Notes: generated by a model from the sequence alone, not told the origin. A stretch of 64,000 bases of DNA from Kineothrix alysoides (GCF_000732725.1 NZ_JPNB01000002.1:310001-374000); one strand, 5' to 3'; positions 42,231-52,039 are shown, counted from the stretch's first letter. Program-made: numbers and translations.

Positions 42231-43010
42231 TTAATTTTCCCGCTGTCTTGCCGCTTCATATATAAGCAGCGAAGCGGAAACTGCGGCATTCAGTGACTCT
42301 ACCTGCCCTTTCATAGGAATCTTTATATAATTGTCCGCCGCCTCAGACAGTTCCTCCGACAGCCCGTTTCCTTCGTTCCCAATTAAAAAGGCCGTGCCTC
42401 CCGTATAATCGCACCGGGAGTAGCTCTTCTCTCCCTTTAAATGTGCTGCGTATACCTTGATTCCGTCCTTTTGCAGCGCCTTTACTGTCTGCACGATATC
42501 ATCTGCATAAAAAAATGGCACACGATATATGGATCCCATGGTGGAACGTATTGTCTTCGGATTATATATGTCCACCGTATCCTTGCTCATAATCACGCCG
42601 CTCACCCCTGCTCCCTCTCCGGTACGAAGGATGGTTCCCAGATTGCCGGGGTCCTGAAGTCCCTCTACAATGAGAAAAAGCGGCACCTCTTGACCTTCCA
42701 GCATGTCCTTCAACGAGTAGTGAGACTGCCCTAGTACACATAAGATTCCCTGTGGAGTCTGGGTGTCCGATATCTTAGAAAAAACTTCCTCGGATACTGT
42801 TTCATATCCGCACTGCTTCAGTTTTTGCTCTATCTGTGAAACTTTGTGGAAGCCCTCCGACACATAGACCTCCAGAACACTCTCTAAAGGTGCCTCCAGA
42901 AACATTTTAATACCCTCTGCGATGAAGATGCCCTCTTTTCTTCTCAGTCCAGCCTTTTTATTCAACTGTACAATGCTTTTCACTTTTTTGTTGGTTACGC
43001 TCGTTATCAT
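42231..43010 (-). CDS. SpoU/TrmH-family 2'-O-RNA methyltransferase
   Basis: The ATG at 43010 has a GGTGG six bases upstream and gives 259 residues. It has an N-terminal L30-like RNA-binding region (KAGLRRKEGIFIAEGIKMFLE) and the SPOUT knotted fold: LFLIVEGLQDPGNLGTILRT, GGTAFLIGNEGNGLSEEL and IPMKGQVESLNAAVSASLL, where the methyl donor binds. The target, rRNA or tRNA, is not evident. An upstream hairpin and ATG at 43070 belong to the pfkA end. Confidence 0.93.
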   Translation of the reverse strand: MITSVTNKKVKSIVQLNKKAGLRRKEGIFIAEGIKMFLEAPLESVLEVYVSEGFHKVSQIEQKLKQCGYETVSEEVFSKISDTQTPQGILCVLGQSHYSLKDMLEGQEVPLFLIVEGLQDPGNLGTILRTGEGAGVSGVIMSKDTVDIYNPKTIRSTMGSIYRVPFFYADDIVQTVKALQKDGIKVYAAHLKGEKSYSRCDYTGGTAFLIGNEGNGLSEELSEAADNYIKIPMKGQVESLNAAVSASLLIYEAARQREN

Positions 43011-43038
43011 ACTTTCCACCGTCTGCATATTTACAATA

Positions 43039-43068
43039 GGCGGACCAGCACTTCCATGCGAGTCCGCC
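43039..43068 (-). terminator. Hairpin after pfkA
   Basis: GGCGGAC and GTCCGCC (43039-43045, 43062-43068) form a GC-rich seven-base stem 34 bases past the pfkA stop. The T-run is weak, so partial read-through into the SpoU gene is likely. Confidence 0.5.
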
Positions 43069-43101
43069 ATAAAAACATGTTTATCGTTACTATTAAGCCT
43101 T

Positions 43102-44076
43102 TTACATCGATAGCGCCCTGCTCACCTCATATTGGTAATCCGGTATTCCCTTCTGCATCGCAAGTGCCTCTTCGATATCGAAATCACGGAACTCGCCCTT
43201 CTGATAGCCTACCACACGGTTGCTCTTACCCTCACAAAGGATATCTGCCGCATAGGAACCCATAATAGACGCATAAAAACGATCTTTGCAGGTGGGGCTT
43301 CCGCCTCTTTGCATGTAACCTAAAATGGTTGCCCTGGTCTCGATACCGGTAGCCGCCTCTATTCTTCTCGCCATGGAGGTGGAATGACCGATTCCCTCCG
43401 CATTGATAATGATATGATGGGTCTTTCCGCGCTTTCTGTTATTGATAATATTGTTGATGATTCTCTGCTCGTTGTAATCGTATTTCTCAGGAAGAAGAAT
43501 ATCCTCCGCGCCATTAGCCACACCGCACCAAAGAGCGATATAACCTGCGTTTCTGCCCATTACCTCAATAATGCTGCAGCGTTCATGGGAAGAAGACGTA
43601 TCGCGCACCTTATCGATGGCCTGCATCGCTGTATTCACTGCGGTATCGAAGCCGATCGTATAGTCGGTGCAGGTGATATCCAAGTCGATCGTTCCCGGAA
43701 TCCCAATGGTGTTGATTCCCTTTCTGGCCAAATCCTGCGCACCACGGTAGGAGCCGTCCCCGCCTATGACCACGAGTCCGTCTATTCCGTGCTTTCTACA
43801 AATCTGTGCACCTTTCTCCTGCCCTTCCTGAGTCTTAAATTCCACACAGCGCGCTGTTCCGAGGATGGTACCTCCCCTTTGTATAATATCTGAGACACTG
43901 TTTCTCTCCAAATCTATAATCTCTTCGTTTAAAAGTCCTTGATAACCTTTTTTTATCCCCTTTACCTTTACCCCGTTGGCTATCGACTTTCTTACTACCG
44001 CACGAATCGCCGCATTCATTCCCGGCGCATCTCCTCCGCTTGTCAATATTCCAATCGTTTTTATCTCTTTTGCCAT
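43102..44076 (-). CDS. pfkA: 6-phosphofructokinase, ATP-dependent
   Basis: This 324-residue enzyme phosphorylates fructose 6-phosphate. ATP-type features are GGDGS (105-109) and a glycine in IPGTID; the PPi type would have Asp/Lys there. Further motifs are LTSGGDAPGMNAAIR, IEVMGRNAGYIAL and LGYMQRGGSPTCKDR. The active-site motif usually written TIDND reads TIDLD (129-133), the catalytic aspartate 131 being present and the next residue leucine. Length is standard. A sigma-A promoter with a spacer palindrome precedes it. Confidence 0.95.
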   Translation of the reverse strand: MAKEIKTIGILTSGGDAPGMNAAIRAVVRKSIANGVKVKGIKKGYQGLLNEEIIDLERNSVSDIIQRGGTILGTARCVEFKTQEGQEKGAQICRKHGIDGLVVIGGDGSYRGAQDLARKGINTIGIPGTIDLDITCTDYTIGFDTAVNTAMQAIDKVRDTSSSHERCSIIEVMGRNAGYIALWCGVANGAEDILLPEKYDYNEQRIINNIINNRKRGKTHHIIINAEGIGHSTSMARRIEAATGIETRATILGYMQRGGSPTCKDRFYASIMGSYAADILCEGKSNRVVGYQKGEFRDFDIEEALAMQKGIPDYQYEVSRALSM

Positions 44077-44133
44077 TTTTACACCTCTTCCATCCGTTTA
44101 CCCAGATGCTTTGATAGATAATTAACCTACTAC

Positions 44134-44162
44134 ATTCTACCTTGTTTCGAAACCGTTTTCAA
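44134..44162 (-). promoter_or_regulatory. pfkA promoter with a palindrome in the spacer
   Basis: TTGAAA (44157-44162) and TAGAAT (44134-44139) are 17 bases apart on the minus strand. A perfect 10-base palindrome GTTTCGAAAC (44144-44153) fills most of the spacer, a good place for a repressor. Confidence 0.65.
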
Positions 44163-44196
44163 TATATTTTCTTCGTGTTTTTAGCCTTGTACAAAA

Positions 44197-47100
44197 TTAC
44201 GTCACTTTTATGTTGTCTTTACCATACAAAGTTTCCAGCTTTTCCACCAGCTCCCTATCCGCATTCACACTTTTGTTTGCGGGCAGGTTTTTTACCGCTT
44301 TCGGATTCTCCACGTAAATACATACCGCATCCTTGCCGTCCGAAGCCGCCAGAATCTCCAAAAGCCCCTGCTCCGCCTGGTCATAGTTTTCTTTGGTGGC
44401 AAACTTGATCCAAAGCTTTTTCGTTATTTCATCGAAACCGGTAATTCTCTCGCAGATCAGCTTCCCGTCCTTGTCTTCCTCAACGGAAACCCTTCCTTTG
44501 ATAAAGACTTTGTTATCCTCCATGAGCTTATTGGAATTCTTCTCATAGTCCTTGGGAAATACAATCACTTCTACCGTTCCTACCAAGTCTTCCACCTGCA
44601 AAAAGGCCATCACTTTATCATTCTTTGTATATTTTATTTTTTTATCCGCGATAATGCCGCCGATGGTAACGGACTCGCCGTCCTTAGCCTCAGTCTCGCC
44701 GCTTTCTTCATCCAGAAGAAAATCTGCCGTCGTATTGGTCGTATTCTTCTTCCATACGTCCTCGTATTCCTCCAGCGGATGTCCGCTGACGTAGATGCCC
44801 AGCACTTCTTTTTCGAATGCGAGGCGCATTTCCTTGGAATATTCCCCTACATCCGGCATTTTTATTTCGTAATCCTCTTTTTCCTCCTCGGATACGATAT
44901 CGAAGAGAGAAATCTGTCCCGCCATGTTATTCTTCTTGTCCTGATGCAGATGGTCCATGACTTGTACGTATACGTTCATAAACTGTTTTCTCGTGCCGCC
45001 GAGATCATCCAGCGCTCCCGATTTAATAAAGTTTTCCACGGTTCGCTTGTTCATATCCTTATCTGCCATACGGACGATAAAATCGTTCAAGTTCGTATAG
45101 GGACCGCGATCCTCCCTTTCCTTTACTACCGCGTCGATCACCGGGCGCCCTACACCTTTGATTGCCGTAAGGGCATATCGTATGGAACCCCCGCTTACGG
45201 AAAATCCGGCTTCTCCCGCATTGATATTGGGTGGCAGGATAGCGATTCCCATGCTCCTGCAGGTCATAATGTATTCCGAAACCTTGCTGGAAAAGTCTAT
45301 GACGGAGGTAAGAAGAGCCGCCATGAATTCCACGGGATAATAATATTTTAAATAGGCTGTCTGATAGGAAACCACCGCATAGCACGCCGCATGAGACTTA
45401 TTAAAAGCATACTTGGCAAAGTCCATCATATCCTCATATATTTTGCTCGCCGTCTTTTCGTCTATGCCGTTAGCCACACAGCCCGGAACGCCTTCCTCTT
45501 CGTTTCCGTAGATAAAGGTACTGCGCTCCTTTTCCATTACGGACTGCTTCTTCTTGCTCATGGCACGTCTTACCAAATCGCTTCTGCCAAGGGTGTAACC
45601 ACCCAAATCACGCACAATCTGCATAACCTGCTCCTGATAAACGATGCAGCCGTAAGTTGGATTAAGTATAGGCTCTAACTGAGGGCAGGAATAGGTAATG
45701 GCATGATGGTTATTCTTTCCTTGTATATATTTGGGAATAAAATCCATAGGACCTGGACGATACAAGGAGATTCCCGCTATGATATCCTCCAGATTCTGGG
45801 GCTTTAGCTCCTTCATAAAGCTTTTCATACCGCCGCTTTCCAACTGGAATATTCCGTCGGTACGGCCGGTTCCGATGGAGAAAAGCACCGCTTTATCGTC
45901 ATAATCGATCTCGTTCATATCCAGCTTGATATTGTGCCCCTTCTCAATCAGGCGTACCGCATTCTGGAGGACCGTAAGAGTGCGCAGTCCCAGAAAGTCC
46001 ATTTTCAGCAATCCCAGTTCCTCGATGGTGGTCATGGGAAACTGTGTGGTGATGGAACCGTCACTCCCTCTGGAAAGGGGAACGAATTCCTCTGCAGGCA
46101 TGCTGCAGATAACCACTCCCGCCGCATGCATGGAGGTATGTCTGGGCAGACCCTCCAGACGCTTACACATATCGATAAGATAATGCACCTGTTCATCCTG
46201 CTCGTAAAGCTTTCTGAATTCCGGATTGACGCTAAGCGCCCTTTCAATGGTAATATTCAGCTCATTGGGTATCATTTTGGCAATCGTATCCACATAAGCA
46301 TAAGGCAAGTCCATAACCCTTCCTACGTCGCGGATAACACCCTTCGCCGCCATGGTACCGAAAGTGACGATCTGCACCACCTTGTCCGTACCGTATTTAC
46401 GTCCCACGTAATCGATGACCTCCTGCCTTCTTTCGAAGCAGAAATCGATATCGATATCCGGCATGGATATTCTCTCCGGATTCAGGAAACGTTCAAACAG
46501 CAGGTTATATTTTATCGGGTCGATATCCGTAATCTTCAGGCAATAAGCAACGATACTTCCCGCCGCTGAACCTCGCCCCGGACCGACTATGATATCGTTC
46601 ATCTTGGCATAATTAATGAAATCCCATACGATAAGGAAATAATCCACATATCCCATGGAGCGGATAACGCCCAGCTCGTAATCCAGGCGCTCTTTAAGCT
46701 CTTCACTGACTTCTCCATAGCGCTCGTTCAGGCCGTCATAACATAATTTATTTAAATAGGTTAGGGAATCGTAACCTTCAGGCACTTCGAAACGGGGCAG
46801 CTTGGTCACTCCGAATTCGATATCCACATGGCAGCGGTCTGCGATTCTCTGGGTATTTTCCACCGCCTCCCACGCATAGGAGAACAACCCCTTCATTTCT
46901 TCCTCGCTCTTAACATAATATTGTCCGCCTTCGTAACGCATGCGGTCTTCGTCGGCCAGCTTCTTGGCCGTCTGTATACATAACAAAATGTCGTGGGGCT
47001 TCACGTCTTCCGCATAGGTATAATGCACGTCATTGGTAGCAACGAGGGGGATGTCCAGCTCCTTGCTCATTTGCAAAAGAGCAGCATTTACCGTCTTCTG

Positions 47101-47646
47101 CTCCGGTATTCCATGATCCTGCAATTCCAGAAAATAATTGCCCTTGCCAAAGCATTCCTCGTATTTGCGAGCCGCTTTTCTGGCTTCCTCCGGCAGGCCC
47201 TTGGATATATTTCTCTGCACTTCACCGGCAAGGCAGGCGGAAAGAGCTATGATTCCTTCGTGAAATTCCCTCAGCACTTCCATATCCACGCGGGGCCTGT
47301 AGTAATAGCCCTCGGTAAAACCGCGGCTGACAATTTTCATGAGGTTGGCATAGCCTGTGTTGTTCTCTGCAAGGAGTACGAGATGGTAGTATCTGTCTTC
47401 GCCTCCGGTAATCTCTTTATCGAAACGGGAACCCGGTGCTACATATACTTCGCAGCCCAAAACGGGATTGATTCCTGCAGCTTTCGCTTCTTTGTAGAAG
47501 TCGATGACACCGTACATAACGCCGTGATCAGTGATTGCAGCGCTGTCCATGCCGAGTTCCTTGACGCGCTTTACGTATTCTTTTATTTTATTGGAACCGT
47601 CCAAAAGGCTGTATTCCGTGTGGACATGTAAATGAGTGAATGCCAT
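44197..47646 (-). CDS. dnaE: DNA polymerase III alpha subunit (DnaE)
   Basis: This 1149-residue replicative polymerase has the PHP domain at the start (FTHLHVHTEYSLLDG) and the catalytic palm with PDIDIDFCFERRQ (three acidic residues). FGTMAAKGVIRDVGRV lies in the fingers, SYQTAYLKYYYPVEFMAALL follows, a helix-hairpin-helix region lies near AIKGVGRPVIDAVV, and an OB-fold is near the end (ESVTIGGIIADKKIKYTK). It has no exonuclease insert, so it is the DnaE and not the PolC form. AAGGAG precedes the ATG. A dispersed repeat lies in its upstream region. Confidence 0.96.
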   Translation of the reverse strand: MAFTHLHVHTEYSLLDGSNKIKEYVKRVKELGMDSAAITDHGVMYGVIDFYKEAKAAGINPVLGCEVYVAPGSRFDKEITGGEDRYYHLVLLAENNTGYANLMKIVSRGFTEGYYYRPRVDMEVLREFHEGIIALSACLAGEVQRNISKGLPEEARKAARKYEECFGKGNYFLELQDHGIPEQKTVNAALLQMSKELDIPLVATNDVHYTYAEDVKPHDILLCIQTAKKLADEDRMRYEGGQYYVKSEEEMKGLFSYAWEAVENTQRIADRCHVDIEFGVTKLPRFEVPEGYDSLTYLNKLCYDGLNERYGEVSEELKERLDYELGVIRSMGYVDYFLIVWDFINYAKMNDIIVGPGRGSAAGSIVAYCLKITDIDPIKYNLLFERFLNPERISMPDIDIDFCFERRQEVIDYVGRKYGTDKVVQIVTFGTMAAKGVIRDVGRVMDLPYAYVDTIAKMIPNELNITIERALSVNPEFRKLYEQDEQVHYLIDMCKRLEGLPRHTSMHAAGVVICSMPAEEFVPLSRGSDGSITTQFPMTTIEELGLLKMDFLGLRTLTVLQNAVRLIEKGHNIKLDMNEIDYDDKAVLFSIGTGRTDGIFQLESGGMKSFMKELKPQNLEDIIAGISLYRPGPMDFIPKYIQGKNNHHAITYSCPQLEPILNPTYGCIVYQEQVMQIVRDLGGYTLGRSDLVRRAMSKKKQSVMEKERSTFIYGNEEEGVPGCVANGIDEKTASKIYEDMMDFAKYAFNKSHAACYAVVSYQTAYLKYYYPVEFMAALLTSVIDFSSKVSEYIMTCRSMGIAILPPNINAGEAGFSVSGGSIRYALTAIKGVGRPVIDAVVKEREDRGPYTNLNDFIVRMADKDMNKRTVENFIKSGALDDLGGTRKQFMNVYVQVMDHLHQDKKNNMAGQISLFDIVSEEEKEDYEIKMPDVGEYSKEMRLAFEKEVLGIYVSGHPLEEYEDVWKKNTTNTTADFLLDEESGETEAKDGESVTIGGIIADKKIKYTKNDKVMAFLQVEDLVGTVEVIVFPKDYEKNSNKLMEDNKVFIKGRVSVEEDKDGKLICERITGFDEITKKLWIKFATKENYDQAEQGLLEILAASDGKDAVCIYVENPKAVKNLPANKSVNADRELVEKLETLYGKDNIKVT

Positions 47647-47690
47647 GAGGGATGCTCCTTAATCCTTTATTCATATGTGAAAATGTTGAG

Positions 47691-47770
47691 AACAAAAGTG
47701 TGCTTCGCATATTCTCGCGACCAAATACTTCAGCAGCACAGCTTTTGTTCCGCGCGCGTAGCTGCGCATC
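47691..47770. repeat. Dispersed hairpin repeat, copy 3
   Basis: AACAAAAGTGTGCTTCGC starts the copy, GCAGCACAGCTTTTGTTCC follows, and GTAGCTGCGCATCTATC ends it. It matches copies at 39740 and 39856, 8 kb away, in the same orientation. It lacks the long T-rich tail. Sits between the dnaE start and the glmS end. Confidence 0.75.
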
Positions 47771-47858
47771 TATCTTACTTTATTATTGTACCATAGATGG
47801 TTTGATGGAGCATCTAAAAATTAAAGAAAAGAAAGCGTTGCATTGATTTCAGATACAC

Positions 47859-47919
47859 AAAACCTGACGGAGGTTTTTATAATTTCCTGTTCCATCGTCC
47901 GGTTAAATGGCGGACGATG
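47859..47919 (-). terminator. Two hairpins downstream of glmS
   Basis: CATCGTCCG and CGGACGATG (47893-47901, 47911-47919) form a nine-base stem 27 bases past the stop. A second hairpin, AAAACCT with AGGTTTT (47859-47865, 47871-47877), follows with TTTTGTGT on the minus strand. Confidence 0.7.
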
Positions 47920-47945
47920 AATCTTCCCAGCTTTTCTTAAATCAA

Positions 47946-49769
47946 TTATTCTACGGTTACCACTTTCGCCAGATTCCTCGGTTTGTCTACGTCCAGACCT
48001 TTGTCCAGAGAGACGTAATAAGCGAGGAGCTGCAGGGCTGCTGAGGCCGGCATTACCATGAATTCATCACGTATGGCAGGGAGCTTGAAGACGCCTCCCC
48101 ATGAGGTCTCTTTGTCCAAAGAGTAGGTCTCTTTCATGAAAAGGATGACTTCCGCTCCCCTGGATTGGACTTCCCTGATGTTGGAAAATTCCTTGGACTG
48201 GACTTTATCCTGCGTCACTACGGCAACTACCGGGGTGTCCTCGGTAATCAGGGCAATAGTACCGTGTTTGAGTTCACCCGACGCATAGGCTTCTGAGTGA
48301 ATATAGGATATTTCTTTCAACTTCAAGGAACCTTCTAAAAGAATGGAGTGGTCCAGACCTCTTCCTATCATGAATACGTCCTTGGCATTTAAAATACCTC
48401 TGGCAATGTAGTGGATTTCTTCTCGTCTGTCCAGTACCTGCCCTATAACCTGAGGTACGCGAAGAAGCTCGTTTGCAAACTCTCCGGCCTGGTCGGTATC
48501 GAAGATTCCCCGCACGTAAGCCATGCGCCCTGTAATCAGATAGAGAACGGCCAGCTGTGTCGTATATGCCTTAGTGCTCGCTACTGCGATTTCCGGCCCC
48601 GCATTGGTATAGATAACGTACTCACTTTCACGGGCAATGGAGGCTCCTCTTACATTTACGATGGATAGAGTCTTTGCACCGTTTCTCTTAGCATATTTTA
48701 ATGCCTTGAGGGTGTCGATGGTCTCTCCTGATTGGGAAATGGCGATTACCAGCGTTTTTTCATCCACAACGGTATCCGTGTACATGAATTCGCTGGCAAG
48801 CTCTACGTCGATGTGCATCCGCACGAGAGACTGCATCAACGCCTTTCCTACCAGACCTGCATGCATTGCCGTCCCGCAGGCTATTACACAGACACGGTCA
48901 CAATCTTTGAATAAACTGTCGGGTATTTCATCCTCTGTAAAGTCCGGGATTCCGTCTTTGATTCTGGGCTCTATGGTTTCTGCGATTACCTCGGGCTGCT
49001 CCATGATTTCCTTTTCCATATAGAAGGGATAGCCCCCCTTGCTGCTCCTGTTGGTGTCCCAGCTTATCGTCAGCCATTCCGGTTCTGCGGGCTCTCCTGA
49101 TAGATCATAAAGCTCTGCACCGTCCGCTTTCAGCGTCAGTATATGACCTTCGGGCAGCACAAAATAATCCTTGGAGTATTGCCCCAAGACCGTCACGTCA
49201 GAAGCCAGCATAGTACCGCCTTCCATCTTAGCGACTACAATGGGACTAACATTTCTGACCGCAAAAATAAGACCCGGCATATCTTCGAACATAATTCCGA
49301 GCGCAAAGGTTCCTTTGAGCTTCAAAACAGTTTTCTGAATGGCCAAATATGGGTCTCCTGTGTAAAAATGGGAAAGTACCGCCGCTACTACCTCGCTGTC
49401 CGTCTGAGAATGAAGCTTGTCGTATAAATCGTACTTTCTGATCAGATCACGGTAATTTTCAATGATTCCATTGTGAATTACCGTTACCTTTTCGTACTTG
49501 TGGGGGTGTGCATTCTCATCACTCACTCCGCCATGGGTTGCCCATCTGGTGTGACCGATACCACAGTTGCCTTCTATCGTCTCGTTTTCGCACAGATTCC
49601 TTAAATCTTTTACTCTTCCCGCACATTTATAAATCTGTGTCTGCTTCGATCCGTCTTCGCATACTGCGATACCTGCACTGTCATAGCCTCTGTATTCCAA
49701 CGTTTCCAAGGCATCAAGCATAATATCCTTCGCCGCATTTTTACCTGTATAGCCAATAATTCCACACAT
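47946..49769 (-). CDS. glmS: Glutamine-fructose-6-phosphate aminotransferase
   Basis: This 607-residue enzyme makes glucosamine 6-phosphate, the entry to amino-sugar and wall synthesis. An N-terminal glutaminase with catalytic Cys2 (MCGIIGYTG), YRGYDSAG and HTRWATHG is followed by two SIS sugar-binding domains (CGTAMHAGLVG, ISQSGETIDTL, IGRGLDHSI). The end is a conserved LAKVVTVE. RBS GAGGAAAA precedes the ATG. Its long leader contains a glmS ribozyme, which cuts the mRNA in response to the product. Confidence 0.98.
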   Translation of the reverse strand: MCGIIGYTGKNAAKDIMLDALETLEYRGYDSAGIAVCEDGSKQTQIYKCAGRVKDLRNLCENETIEGNCGIGHTRWATHGGVSDENAHPHKYEKVTVIHNGIIENYRDLIRKYDLYDKLHSQTDSEVVAAVLSHFYTGDPYLAIQKTVLKLKGTFALGIMFEDMPGLIFAVRNVSPIVVAKMEGGTMLASDVTVLGQYSKDYFVLPEGHILTLKADGAELYDLSGEPAEPEWLTISWDTNRSSKGGYPFYMEKEIMEQPEVIAETIEPRIKDGIPDFTEDEIPDSLFKDCDRVCVIACGTAMHAGLVGKALMQSLVRMHIDVELASEFMYTDTVVDEKTLVIAISQSGETIDTLKALKYAKRNGAKTLSIVNVRGASIARESEYVIYTNAGPEIAVASTKAYTTQLAVLYLITGRMAYVRGIFDTDQAGEFANELLRVPQVIGQVLDRREEIHYIARGILNAKDVFMIGRGLDHSILLEGSLKLKEISYIHSEAYASGELKHGTIALITEDTPVVAVVTQDKVQSKEFSNIREVQSRGAEVILFMKETYSLDKETSWGGVFKLPAIRDEFMVMPASAALQLLAYYVSLDKGLDVDKPRNLAKVVTVE

Positions 49770-49869
49770 AAATTTTCCTCATCTTTCTCTATTCATAATT
49801 CTTATTTTCAATAATGAATCAATAATTATTCATTTATTTTTATATTATCAGGCAAACCATACTTTTATA

Positions 49870-50026
49870 TGGCCGCCCCTCCGTTATACCGTCTTTGTTT
49901 TGCAGTTGCCCGCATATTTGCCGGTATATCTCGCACCGGAGGAGTACGGGAAGGTATCCGCCGAAATTTCGATAACCTTCCTCCCTCGTTAACCTGCCTT
50001 TTCGCTCAGGACAGGTGCATGGCGCT
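49870..50026 (-). ncRNA. glmS ribozyme (glucosamine-6-phosphate-dependent)
   Basis: On the minus strand the cleavage region AGCGCC (50026-50021) is followed by the P2 arms (CACCTGTCC and GGCAGGT), then TTAACGAGG, TTATCGA, and ATTTCGGCGGATACCTTCC, the conserved core. The order and the invariant bases match the known class; cleavage would fall between 50026 and 50025. It lies about 100 bases upstream of the glmS start. In this class, product binding triggers cleavage and loss of the mRNA. Confidence 0.93.
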
Positions 50027-50169
50027 AGATGGGAAAATATAGGAAATTATTGTATACTTAGCAAGCCTTTTGGGGCTTTCCAAGTATTATTACCGATACA
50101 CATCAGGTTTGTGTATCTGAAATAAATGCAATCGTCTATTCAATTTTCAAGGTACTGACTACTTGTGGG

Positions 50170-50198
50170 ATTATATCATACTTCTTTTTTTCTGTAAA
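50170..50198 (-). promoter_or_regulatory. glmS promoter
   Basis: TTTACA (50193-50198) and TATAAT (50170-50175) with a 17-base spacer, a strong sigma-A promoter. The start near 50163 gives a leader of about 400 bases. Early leader bases (TACCTTGAAAATTGAATA) resemble clostridial rRNA leader or spacer sequence. Confidence 0.8.
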
Positions 50199-50257
50199 CT
50201 TTTTGTCGCAGCGCTTTTTGTTACATCACTTTTTGTCGCAATACTTTTTTATCGCGG
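50199..50257. repeat. 15-bp tandem repeat upstream of the glmS promoter
   Basis: Four units of 15 bases begin CTTTTTGTCGCAGCG, CTTTTTGTTACATCA, CTTTTTGTCGCAATA, CTTTTTTATCGCGG. On the minus strand each is an A-tract. They end exactly at the -35 box. The rest, 50258-50400, shows no gene. Confidence 0.75.
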
Positions 50258-50400
50258 CTCTGTCCTGTTATTTGGTTACAATTCAGCCCTTGGCTAAACT
50301 GCAGCATGTATGCACACCAAACATGATAAAACCGTACTTTGCTCTGCTGCAAATTTTCCTGTAAGTTTTTTCTTTTTATATATCTTATTATTACTTAGAG

Positions 50401-50449
50401 AAAATGTGCCGGCACAGAAACGTCAGTGTTTCCATGTCGGCACATTTTT
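50401..50449. terminator. Terminator of metK
   Basis: AAAATGTGCCG and CGGCACATTTT are the outer arms, and inner GAAAC/GTTTC extends the stem. T or A runs flank both ends. It lies about 70 bases after the metK stop. Confidence 0.85.
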
Positions 50450-50516
50450 AATTATATATAATTCTTGAATACATATTCTTTAAATATACAGCCTTTATAT
50501 AAGGCTTCCGCTTATA

Positions 50517-51719
50517 TTATAAATATTTCCTGAGTATATCCACCTTGTCCAGCTTTTCCCAGGGCAAATCCAGGTCGTTGCGGCCAAAGTGTCCGTAAGC
50601 GGCGGTCTGCTTGTAGATCGGACGGCGAAGATCCAGCATTTTGATAATACCAGCCGGACGCAGGTCGAAGTTTTCGCGGACGATCTCTATCAGCTTCTCG
50701 TCTTCAATTTTTCCTGTTCCGAAAGTATCTATCATGATAGAGGTAGGCTGCGCTACGCCGATGGCATAAGAAAGTTGAATCTCACACTTTTCGGCAATGC
50801 CGGCTGCCACGATGTTTTTCGCTACGTAACGGGCTGCGTAAGCTGCCGAACGGTCCACCTTGGTGCAGTCCTTGCCCGAGAAAGCGCCGCCGCCGTGACG
50901 GGCATAACCGCCATAGGTGTCAACGATGATCTTACGTCCCGTAAGTCCAGCGTCTCCGTGAGGTCCGCCGATAACGAAACGGCCGGTAGGATTGATAAAG
51001 AATTTCGTATCCGCATCGATCAATTCCTTCGGGAGAATTACATCGAATACATATTTCCTGATATCTTCGTGAATCTGCTCCTGAGTTACTTCCTCGTCAT
51101 GCTGTGTAGAAAGTACTACAGCTTCCAGACGCAGAGGCTTTCCGTTCTTGTCATATTCTACAGAAACCTGGCTCTTTCCGTCGGGTCTTAAATACTTTAA
51201 AGTTCCGTCCTTGCGCACCTTGGTAAGCTGAAGAGCCAGCTTGTGAGCGAGGGAGATGGAATAAGGCATATATTCCTCTGTCTCGTTCGTTGCATAACCG
51301 AACATCATGCCCTGATCACCGGCGCCGATGGCTTCGATCTGTGCATCGGTCATCTTGTTTTCAGCCGCTTCCTGCTGCTTCGCTTCAAACGCCTTGTCCA
51401 CGCCCATTGCGATATCAGAGGACTGCTCGTCGATAGCTACCAATACCGCACAGGTATTGCCGTCGAAACCGTATTCCGATTTCGTATAGCCGATTTCCTT
51501 AATTGCCTCACGAGCTATTTTCTGTATATCCACGTATGCGTTCGTTGTAATTTCTCCTGTTACCAGTACAAAGCCGGTGCAGGTCGCTACTTCGCAGGCA
51601 ACACGGCTCATAGGGTCTTTTTCCATTAGCGCATCTAGTACAGAGTCGGAAATGGCATCGCAAACTTTGTCAGGATGTCCTTCTGTCACGGATTCTGATG
51701 TGAATAAAAACTTTTCCAT
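50517..51719 (-). CDS. metK: S-adenosylmethionine synthetase
   Basis: This 400-residue enzyme makes SAM from methionine and ATP. It shows the start [35 protein letters not shown] (signature 1), [19 protein letters not shown] (signature 2), and a C-terminal end with [17 protein letters not shown] riboswitch and terminator lie upstream, so high SAM stops transcription. RBS GGAGG precedes the ATG. Confidence 0.98.
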   Translation of the reverse strand: MEKFLFTSESVTEGHPDKVCDAISDSVLDALMEKDPMSRVACEVATCTGFVLVTGEITTNAYVDIQKIAREAIKEIGYTKSEYGFDGNTCAVLVAIDEQSSDIAMGVDKAFEAKQQEAAENKMTDAQIEAIGAGDQGMMFGYATNETEEYMPYSISLAHKLALQLTKVRKDGTLKYLRPDGKSQVSVEYDKNGKPLRLEAVVLSTQHDEEVTQEQIHEDIRKYVFDVILPKELIDADTKFFINPTGRFVIGGPHGDAGLTGRKIIVDTYGGYARHGGGAFSGKDCTKVDRSAAYAARYVAKNIVAAGIAEKCEIQLSYAIGVAQPTSIMIDTFGTGKIEDEKLIEIVRENFDLRPAGIIKMLDLRRPIYKQTAAYGHFGRNDLDLPWEKLDKVDILRKYL

Positions 51720-51845
51720 TTTAATTCCTCCTTATGATGTAGGTTGTTAATAAAACTGCTTCCTAATTACAGCGCGCCGGAGCAATTCACAAAACGTATT
51801 GCTCGTCGCCTTATATTATGGGAAAAAGTTCCAATAATATAAAAT

Positions 51846-52004
51846 GTCCGCTTACAAGAAGCGGACTCGATAATCGATAATCAAATCCTCTTATCGTTCG
51901 AACTGCCGTATTACGGCAAATTACTCGCTCAGGTAGGCACCTTCCTCGATAGGGGTTGCCGTGGCTTCATAGGTCCTATGTACCTCCACCACTCTGAATA
52001 AGAG
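51846..52004 (-). promoter_or_regulatory. SAM-I (S-box) riboswitch with terminator
   Basis: On the minus strand P1 strands CTCTTATT (52004-51997) and ATAAGAG (51894-51888) close an aptamer with GTGGAGGTAC, ATGAAGCCACGGCAACC and GAAGGTGCCTACCTG, the conserved S-box core. An intrinsic terminator, GTCCGCTT-loop-AAGCGGAC followed by ATTTT (51866-51846), comes next. SAM binding favours the terminator. Confidence 0.94.
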
Positions 52005-52039
52005 ACTCTTTACAATATGGAATTTTCATATCTGCTTTT

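Noticed and set aside
46993-47631. Plus-strand frames of 190-212 codons opposite dnaE
   Set aside because: Antisense shadows of dnaE; composition does not fit a protein.
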